This document shows, in pieces, positions 1-4,247 of a stretch of DNA of 5,506 nt (positions are counted from its first letter, which is position 1; every line of letters begins with the position of its first letter). Source of the stretch: Candidatus Thorarchaeota archaeon (GTDB taxonomy: Archaea > Asgardarchaeota > Thorarchaeia > Thorarchaeales > Thorarchaeaceae); contig JAEORI010000307.1 in the NCBI GenBank assembly GCA_016840965.1, positions 1-5,506 of the forward strand, given 5' to 3'. The notes beneath the pieces were generated by a model, which saw only the letters and a program-made list of their open reading frames with translations, had not been told where the DNA came from and made no database searches. The translations under genes were made by a program, and so were the position numbers.

Positions 1-1
1 A

Positions 2-256
2 AAACATGGAGGTTTTTTTGGTCGATTCTTCAAGCATTACGATTATTGGGAAGAAAAGAAAAAATCGCATCTTTCGAGTACGAGAGAAATTACAAAGCGG
101 CTTCTTGACCTGGGACTTACTAAAGGATGCACTTTCAAGGTAATTCAAGGAAGGAGTCGTGGACCTGTACTTGTGGAGATTCGAGGAACACGAATTGCGT
201 TAGGTCACGGACTAGCAAGTAAAGTTCTCGTTCAAGTTTTGGAGGGTCAGGCATGA
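2..256 (+). CDS. feoA: FeoA-family ferrous iron transport accessory protein (5' partial)
   Basis: This is a small cytoplasmic SH3-like protein that assists the FeoB Fe(II) transporter. The reading frame is open from the first bases, and no ATG, GTG or TTG occurs in frame before the conserved core, so the true start lies upstream. Numbering visible codons from position 2, the FeoA signature is clear: RLLDLGLTKG (33-42), then VIQGRSRGPVLVEIRG (47-62), then IALGHGLASKVLV (65-77). A GG pair at 3-4 fits the end of the usual N-terminal strand. Between it and RLLDLGL lies a long aromatic and basic stretch (5-32), where most FeoA proteins have only a few residues, so it looks like a loop insertion. 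The stop overlaps the start of the next gene (ATGA, 253-256), which fits a coupled feo operon. The family call is firm; the length is unknown because of truncation. Confidence 0.85.
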   Translation, partial: KHGGFFGRFFKHYDYWEEKKKSHLSSTREITKRLLDLGLTKGCTFKVIQGRSRGPVLVEIRGTRIALGHGLASKVLVQVLEGQA

Positions 257-1068
257 AAGTCAGAGTTGCTCTCATTGGGAACCCCAACGTTGGCAAATCA
301 GTGATTTTCAACAGTCTGACGGGCTTAAGGCAGCACACTGGGAATTGGCCAGGCAAGACTGTAGAGATGAAACAGGGATATTTCAAACATCATGACGTGG
401 AGTTTGAGGTTATTGACCTACCCGGTGTGTATAGTCTTAGTGCTATGTCCGAGGATGAAAAAGTTGCGCGGTCTTACATCGTTGACCATCGCCCTGATAT
501 AGTAGTTGATATTGTAAATGCATCACAGCTTGAGAGGAACCTCTATCTCACGCTACTTCTTATCGAACTTCAAGTCAATCTAGTCATTGCACTCAATATG
601 TATGATGTTGTCGAAGCTAGGGGAGATCGGATTGATCGAGAGGGGCTGTCGAAACATCTGGGTGCTCCAGTCGTAGCAACAACAGCAACCAAGAAAGAAG
701 GAATTGAAGATCTAAAGGATGCGATTTTGTCTATTGTCCCAGTAAATTATCTAAATAATTCCAAAGATGATAAATCTATACCTGTCCATCCAGCTGGAGA
801 TATTGATGGTGGAGATCACCTACATTATCATCCGGTACATCATCATCATGGAGAGTTTGAACGACTAGCCCCACCAACAATTAAGTATAGTCCAAGGATT
901 GAGTTGAAGCTAAAAGAACTAGTTACAATACTACAAGATGAAAAAGAACTTCTAGACAGATTTCCTCCTCGGTGGTTAGCACTTAAGGTACTTGAAAGAG
1001 ACCCTGAGATAATCGCACTCTTTGAGAACTCCCAAATCAAAGAACGAATCATGGAGGTGACTCTATGA
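253..1068 (+). CDS. feoB: FeoB G-protein domain as a stand-alone protein (split FeoB, N-terminal part)
   Basis: This 271-residue protein is the cytosolic GTPase half of the Fe(II) transporter FeoB. Visible motifs are G1 GNPNVGKS (9-16), the FeoB-typical NWPGKTVE (31-38) with the G2 threonine T36, G3 DLPG (55-58), the family stretch LERNLYL (93-99), G4 NMYD (115-118) and G5 around ATTATKKEG (142-150). The C-terminal helical (GDI-like) domain follows from about 212 to 260 and contains RWLALKVLERD. Between them (about 163-212) sits an insertion with eight histidines (H179, H189, H191, H193, H196-H199), absent from typical FeoB. GGAGGG at 241-246 supports the ATG. No membrane segment is present; the permease is encoded next, in another frame, with an ATGA overlap. 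In most organisms both parts form one protein of about 650-800 residues; here they sum to 704. All G motifs look intact, so active GTP binding is expected. Confidence 0.93.
   Translation: MKVRVALIGNPNVGKSVIFNSLTGLRQHTGNWPGKTVEMKQGYFKHHDVEFEVIDLPGVYSLSAMSEDEKVARSYIVDHRPDIVVDIVNASQLERNLYLTLLLIELQVNLVIALNMYDVVEARGDRIDREGLSKHLGAPVVATTATKKEGIEDLKDAILSIVPVNYLNNSKDDKSIPVHPAGDIDGGDHLHYHPVHHHHGEFERLAPPTIKYSPRIELKLKELVTILQDEKELLDRFPPRWLALKVLERDPEIIALFENSQIKERIMEVTL
1053..1060 (+). promoter_or_regulatory. Strong ribosome binding site for the separate FeoB permease
   Basis: GGAGGTGA lies four bases before the ATG at 1065, inside the end of the G-domain gene. It closely matches the archaeal anti-SD sequence. 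This supports a real translation start for the permease rather than a sequencing frameshift in an intact feoB. Confidence 0.75.
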
Positions 1069-2366
1069 CACCTTCTGAATTGGTTGAGGAGGATGAATCC
1101 ATAGATCCACAGATCATTCTTGCAGATGAAAGGTATGAGGTCATTGGTCGGATTCTATGTGAAACCTTTGAACCAGGAGAAGGAAAATGGATTCTAAGTG
1201 ATATGCTCGATAGAGTCCTTCTCCATCGTTACTTAGGCTTACCAATTTTCATTGTCATTATGTGGGGTATGTTCCACTTCACCTTCGAAACCTCATTGGT
1301 CTTCATGGAAATGATTACCCAGTTCTTTGCATGGCTTGGTACATACACTTCTGTGATACCAAATCCATTAGTTGCATCTCTTCTGACAGATGGAATCCTT
1401 GGAGGAGTTGGGTTCATACTTACATTTGTGCCACCGATTTTCTTCCTTTACTTAGCAATCTCAGTATTAGAGGACACTGGATATCTTTCTAGAGCCGCAT
1501 TTGTAATGGATCGTTTCATGATGAAAATGGGATTACATGGAAGGTCATTCATACCTTTACTCCTAGGATTTGGTTGTAATGTTGCAGGAGTTATGGCCAC
1601 CAGAACTGTAGATGGGGAATCAAACAGACTTGCAACAATACTGGTTAGTCCTCTCATGTCTTGCGCAGGAAGACTGCCAATCTACATCCTTATTGCAGGA
1701 GTGTTCTTTCCGACAATTGCAGGAACTGTTGTATTCTTCATGTACATGCTAGGGATTGTAGTAGCTATCGTGGTGGCGATAGTTTTCAAAAAGACCATAC
1801 TTAGGGAGGAGTCCTCCTCTATGCTCATGGAACTCTCACAGTATCAAGTCCCCACAGTTCACGGTTCATTCAGACACATGTGGGATAGAGGTATTTTATT
1901 TGTGAGGACTGCAGGGACTTACCTTTTAGCTGGCAGTATCATTATGTGGGCGCTCTCCGTATTTGGTCCAGCAGGAGCTGGAGTGCCAATTGATGAGTCA
2001 TACGCAGCGATTTTGGGACGCGCCTTTGAACCGATCTTCATCCCACTTGGTTTTAGTTGGCAGATCATTGCGGGTCTGATTTTTGGATTTCTTGCAAAGG
2101 AAGCAGTAATCCAATCTCTTGCCATTGTTTATGCAGTCGGAGGTATGGCACTTGAAACAGCCCTGCTAGCAACAATAAGCCCTCTTCACGCTGTTGCTTT
2201 GATGGTTTTTGTTCTTTTGTACATCCCATGTCTAGCAACTGTTGGGGTAATAAGAAAAGAAACAGGTTCATGGCGATGGACTGGCTTCTCCATAGTATAT
2301 CAACTAGTCCTTGCATATATCATAGCACTCTTAGTAGTGGTCATTGGAGGGATAATCTTTGTATAG
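1065..2366 (+). CDS. feoB: FeoB membrane permease domain as a stand-alone protein (split FeoB, C-terminal part)
   Basis: This 433-residue integral membrane protein would form the Fe(II) pathway of FeoB. Residues 1-50 are hydrophilic and contain ADERYEVIGRIL (20-31), which matches the segment that links the G domain to the membrane part in normal FeoB. About eight to nine hydrophobic segments follow from residue 57 to 432. The first Gate motif is at 162-181 (FIPLLLGFGCNVAG... with Cys171), followed by SPLMSCAGRLPIY (195-207, Cys200). KEAVIQSLAIVY is at 345-356, and the second Gate cysteine is in YIPCLATVG (386-394, Cys389). The proline usual after GCNV is alanine here (A174). The ATG overlaps the G-domain stop (ATGA, 1065-1068) and has its own strong SD, so the two halves are probably translated in a coupled way and assemble at the membrane. 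The family call is very secure. Confidence 0.94.
   Translation: MTPSELVEEDESIDPQIILADERYEVIGRILCETFEPGEGKWILSDMLDRVLLHRYLGLPIFIVIMWGMFHFTFETSLVFMEMITQFFAWLGTYTSVIPNPLVASLLTDGILGGVGFILTFVPPIFFLYLAISVLEDTGYLSRAAFVMDRFMMKMGLHGRSFIPLLLGFGCNVAGVMATRTVDGESNRLATILVSPLMSCAGRLPIYILIAGVFFPTIAGTVVFFMYMLGIVVAIVVAIVFKKTILREESSSMLMELSQYQVPTVHGSFRHMWDRGILFVRTAGTYLLAGSIIMWALSVFGPAGAGVPIDESYAAILGRAFEPIFIPLGFSWQIIAGLIFGFLAKEAVIQSLAIVYAVGGMALETALLATISPLHAVALMVFVLLYIPCLATVGVIRKETGSWRWTGFSIVYQLVLAYIIALLVVVIGGIIFV
2346..2351 (+). promoter_or_regulatory. Ribosome binding site that fixes a TTG start
   Basis: GGAGGG lies seven bases before the TTG at 2359, within the last codons of the permease gene. No ATG or GTG lies nearby in that frame, so this site decides the start of the following membrane protein. 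Confidence 0.6.
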
Positions 2367-2838
2367 GAAAGGACTTGCTATACCGAAAGATGGCAAATTA
2401 CCATCGATTCTTACTCTTGCTATTGGTATTGCCTATTTGAGTGTAGGAATCATCCAGGTCCTCTCAGAGTTTCATTTGATTCCACTAGTTATTGGCACCA
2501 CAGATTTCATTGGAGGATTTCTCCTCATTATTGTTGCATCTGTCTTCCTGACAGGTGTTAAACCTCTGTCAGAAAGCAATCAAGAGGGATATGCTTTCAT
2601 TGCTGTTGGATATATTCTGGCAGGTCTTTTATTTGGTCTTCAAATCTTAGTTATTCTCACTAATAGTTTAGGCAGGTTACTCCATTTTGAGGATTGGCTG
2701 ACATGGAACATCCTGAATGATTTCACACCTTCATTTTGGATGTTCATCCTTCTAATAACGGGTACAGGTTTACTTTTAGTCATTAGAAATATGAAGAATA
2801 AAATCTTCGGTGGATCAAGGGAGAGTGTTCAGGGATGA
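2359..2838 (+). CDS. Four-helix membrane protein of unknown function in the feo operon
   Basis: I do not recognise a named family. The 159-residue product starts at TTG and overlaps the permease gene by eight bases; its stop overlaps the next start (ATGA, 2835-2838). Hydrophobic segments appear at about 15-35, 43-67, 78-101 and 124-142, giving four likely membrane helices. The N-terminus (RK, K, K) and C-terminus (RNMKNK, 143-148) are both basic, so by the positive-inside rule both ends probably face the cytoplasm. No cysteine is present and only two histidines (H39, H109), so a classic metal-binding cluster is not evident. A TW/FW-containing loop (113-127) precedes the last helix. Position between the permease and feoC-like genes suggests an accessory subunit of the Fe(II) transporter, perhaps a small stabilising or regulatory component. 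That role is inferred from context only. Confidence 0.85.
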   Translation: MYRKGLAIPKDGKLPSILTLAIGIAYLSVGIIQVLSEFHLIPLVIGTTDFIGGFLLIIVASVFLTGVKPLSESNQEGYAFIAVGYILAGLLFGLQILVILTNSLGRLLHFEDWLTWNILNDFTPSFWMFILLITGTGLLLVIRNMKNKIFGGSRESVQG

Positions 2839-3119
2839 TTGGAAAGGTTTTGAAATTGATAGTCGCAGAGGGAATTCTAGACAAGAACGAAATAGCTCGT
2901 CGGGTTGGAGTGCAAGTCGAAACACTCGATGATATCATCCGATTACTAGTTGACAGAAGATTCCTGAGAATGGAAGAGAATGGTTGTGATGTTGAGCCTA
3001 CTTGTACTGGGTGTCATAGCACAGCAGGTTGTGATAAATCAACAAATACAAGTAAAGCATTCTATGTTACAGAACGCGGAAGAAAATATGCAGTGTTGAA
3101 TGGAGGTGGAGATGAGTGA
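2835..3119 (+). CDS. feoC: FeoC-like winged-helix protein with four-cysteine cluster
   Basis: This is a small cytoplasmic protein of 94 residues. Residues 1-46 form a helix-turn-helix of the winged type: VLKLIVAEGILDKNEIARRVGV (5-26) with a recognition helix at about 27-41, and the wing and end strand SKAFYVTERGRKYAVL at 73-88. Between them are Cys51, Cys57, Cys60 and Cys66, spaced C-x5-C-x2-C-x5-C. Bacterial FeoC has a similar winged helix with a clustered C-x4-C-x2-C arrangement that binds an Fe-S cluster or iron and has been linked to FeoB stability or regulation. The position directly inside the feo operon agrees. The start overlaps the previous stop (ATGA) and has only weak SD sequence, so it probably depends on coupling. 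A plain Fe-S or zinc transcription regulator remains possible; the symbol is by fold, motif and context, not close identity. Confidence 0.8.
   Translation: MIGKVLKLIVAEGILDKNEIARRVGVQVETLDDIIRLLVDRRFLRMEENGCDVEPTCTGCHSTAGCDKSTNTSKAFYVTERGRKYAVLNGGGDE
3102..3108 (+). promoter_or_regulatory. Ribosome binding site that fixes a GTG start for the DtxR-type regulator
   Basis: GGAGGTG lies seven bases before the GTG at 3116. A nearer ATG at 3112 is in a frame that closes after five codons, so the SD together with the open frame selects GTG. Confidence 0.65.
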
Positions 3120-3517
3120 CCCTACCTGAAATAGAAGAAATAGAACTAACAAAGGCTCTTGAGATGTACGTCAAAGTCGCATATGAGCTAGAAGAGGAAT
3201 TTGGTATAGCAACGGTTTCGGACATGGCGAATCGTTTAGATGTAAAGGCACCTAGCGTTACCGCAGCTCTACAGAAGCTCGATAGTATTGGTATAGTTCA
3301 ATATCGACGATATCAGAATGTCAAACTCACAAAGATTGGGAGAATCATTGCGAAGAAGCTTCTGACTCGTAATAGGACATTGATGGACTTCCTTCTTATG
3401 ATTGGCGTGGACGAGGAAATAGCTAGCACTGACGCTTGCGAAATCGAGCATGTTGTTAATCCTGTGACGATAGAGAAACTCGCGGAGTACATGAAGAAAT
3501 CATCGGGAAGAAAATAA
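3116..3517 (+). CDS. DtxR/IdeR-type iron-dependent transcriptional repressor, short form without SH3 domain
   Basis: This 133-residue DNA-binding metalloregulator probably represses iron uptake when Fe(II) is plentiful. The winged helix-turn-helix covers about 11-76: TVSDMANRLDVKAPSVTAALQKLDSIG (33-59) is the classic DtxR/MntR core, followed by the wing YRRYQNVKLTKIG (63-75). The dimerisation and metal domain follows (77-128). By eye alignment with DtxR, the primary metal ligands are Met17, Cys108, Glu111 and His112 (pattern C-x2-E-H), matching the M-C-E-H set of DtxR/IdeR rather than the D-E set of MntR. Equivalents of the ancillary-site ligands His79, Glu83 and His98 of DtxR appear to be Asn86, Met90 and Ser104, so a second site is probably missing. 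No C-terminal SH3-like domain is present. The gene ends the feo operon (GTGA overlap), which suggests autoregulation of the cluster. I give no symbol because dtxR, ideR, mntR and sirR cannot be told apart by name. Confidence 0.9.
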   Translation: MTLPEIEEIELTKALEMYVKVAYELEEEFGIATVSDMANRLDVKAPSVTAALQKLDSIGIVQYRRYQNVKLTKIGRIIAKKLLTRNRTLMDFLLMIGVDEEIASTDACEIEHVVNPVTIEKLAEYMKKSSGRK

Positions 3518-3541
3518 TCAGTCTTGTCAAATGTTAAATGC

Positions 3542-3573
3542 GAAAGCATAGTATGTCTGACTGGCATGCTTTC
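3542..3573 (+). repeat. Inverted repeat in the gap between the regulator and the Ras-like gene
   Basis: GAAAGCAT (3542-3549) and ATGCTTTC (3566-3573) are perfect 8-base inverted arms around a 16-base spacer. The left arm also lies within ATGC-GAAA-GCAT (3538-3549), a four-pair hairpin with a GNRA-type loop, so two alternative folds are possible. There is no T-run after it, so a terminator is not well supported. It could be an operator, an mRNA 5' structure or chance. The rest of 3518-3614 holds only an A/T-rich TTAAAT at 3534-3539, which is a weak box-A candidate, and the SD described separately. Confidence 0.4.
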
Positions 3574-3601
3574 ATTGTGCCCAATTCTGTCGCGCAATTT
3601 A

Positions 3602-3606
3602 GGAGG
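3602..3606 (+). promoter_or_regulatory. Ribosome binding site that fixes a GTG start for the Ras-like protein
   Basis: GGAGG (within AGGAGGCGA) lies eight bases before GTG at 3615. An in-frame TAG at 3600-3602 rules out any start further upstream, and no in-frame ATG occurs until deep inside the protein. Confidence 0.65.
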
Positions 3607-3614
3607 CGACTAGT

Positions 3615-4172
3615 GTGAGTTCGAGACCTCATGTATATAGGATTCTCATCGCAGGTGATGAAGAACTTGGCTTCAGTCTTTGTGCTAAATCTCTTGACAG
3701 GAATCTTACTGACCCAAGAACCATCGCAAAAGAGTCACTTCAAACGGATTGGCCAAAAGATGAATGGACTAAGTTGGTCTCGGTCTCGGAGAAAGGTGTC
3801 ATCACTACTCTGGAGCTTGATTTAGAGCTACATGGTCCATGGGTCTGGGAGCTCTATGACACTCTTGAACCACGAGACTACTTCCGGAGATTTGCTGGCG
3901 TCATTTTGTGTGCTAACCCAACGCGAGAAACATTACCTGCAGAACTGTCGAACCTAATGGAAACAATAAATCTCCACGCAGGCCATATTTTACCAACAGT
4001 GATGATTGTAGACAAGTCTCAGAAACTTGTCAAAGGGCAAACCGAGGCACTTCGTGAAATTGCAGACATGTTGTCAATACCCATTTTCTTCATTCGACTA
4101 AACACAGGGGAGAACATCGAGCAAGTCTTCAAAAGCCTAGCCACTGAGGTTTTCTCCAACGAAAAAACCTGA
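3615..4172 (+). CDS. Ras/Rab-like small GTPase-fold protein with lost nucleotide-binding motifs (candidate pseudo-GTPase)
   Basis: This soluble protein of 185 residues has the size and strand order of a small Ras/Rab GTPase, but each nucleotide-binding motif is altered. The first strand and P-loop position read YRILIAGDEELGFS (8-21), where G-x4-G is kept but the essential lysine is Phe20. The G3 region reads WELYDT (78-83), with LEP in place of AG and a switch II about nine residues shorter than in Rab proteins. Strand four is FAGVILCANPT (93-103). G4 reads VDKSQ (132-136) instead of NKxD. The G5 region reads FFIRLNTGENIEQVF (158-172), where the SA of G5 is RL but the downstream tGeNieevF pattern is kept. 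A stable fold without normal GTP binding is therefore likely. It follows the feo operon by 97 bases and may have its own transcript; a regulatory or scaffold role is only a guess. A wholly different Rossmann-like family is the alternative. Confidence 0.8.
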   Translation: MSSRPHVYRILIAGDEELGFSLCAKSLDRNLTDPRTIAKESLQTDWPKDEWTKLVSVSEKGVITTLELDLELHGPWVWELYDTLEPRDYFRRFAGVILCANPTRETLPAELSNLMETINLHAGHILPTVMIVDKSQKLVKGQTEALREIADMLSIPIFFIRLNTGENIEQVFKSLATEVFSNEKT

Positions 4173-4203
4173 TCTCACTATTGACACAAGCGTTAATGAA
4201 CAT

Positions 4204-4211
4204 CTTAAAAT
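4204..4211 (+). promoter_or_regulatory. Possible archaeal box A promoter for the exported protein gene
   Basis: CTTAAAAT fits the archaeal box A pattern (YTTAWA). With the usual spacing of about 25 bases the transcript would begin near 4230, leaving a leader of some 15-20 bases before the ATG at 4248. No clear BRE is visible. The rest of the gap 4173-4247 shows nothing else that I can support. Confidence 0.4.
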
Positions 4212-4247
4212 TCAAAGGTACGCAATGTCTATCTAGTGGTCTGAGGG

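Noticed and set aside
6..143. 45-codon frame starting at ATG 6 with its own open stretch over feoA
   Set aside because: It overlaps the clear FeoA frame, its product shows no family pattern, and the FeoA frame is open through the same bases.
1053..1068. Programmed ribosomal frameshift joining the two FeoB halves
   Set aside because: No slippery heptamer is visible near the junction, while a strong SD and ATG are, so reinitiation is the simpler reading.
3313..3597. 94-codon open stretch on the minus strand over the regulator
   Set aside because: It lies antisense to a well-supported DtxR-family gene, and its product has no recognisable motif.
4147..4170. Seven-base inverted repeat AGGTTTT / AAAACCT at the end of the Ras-like gene, as a terminator
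   Set aside because: It is mostly A-T pairs, lies within the coding end, and no T-run follows it, so chance is likely.
3615..4172. Reading the Ras-like protein as an active GTPase
   Set aside because: The P-loop lysine, the G3 glycine, the NKxD motif and the G5 SA are all missing together.
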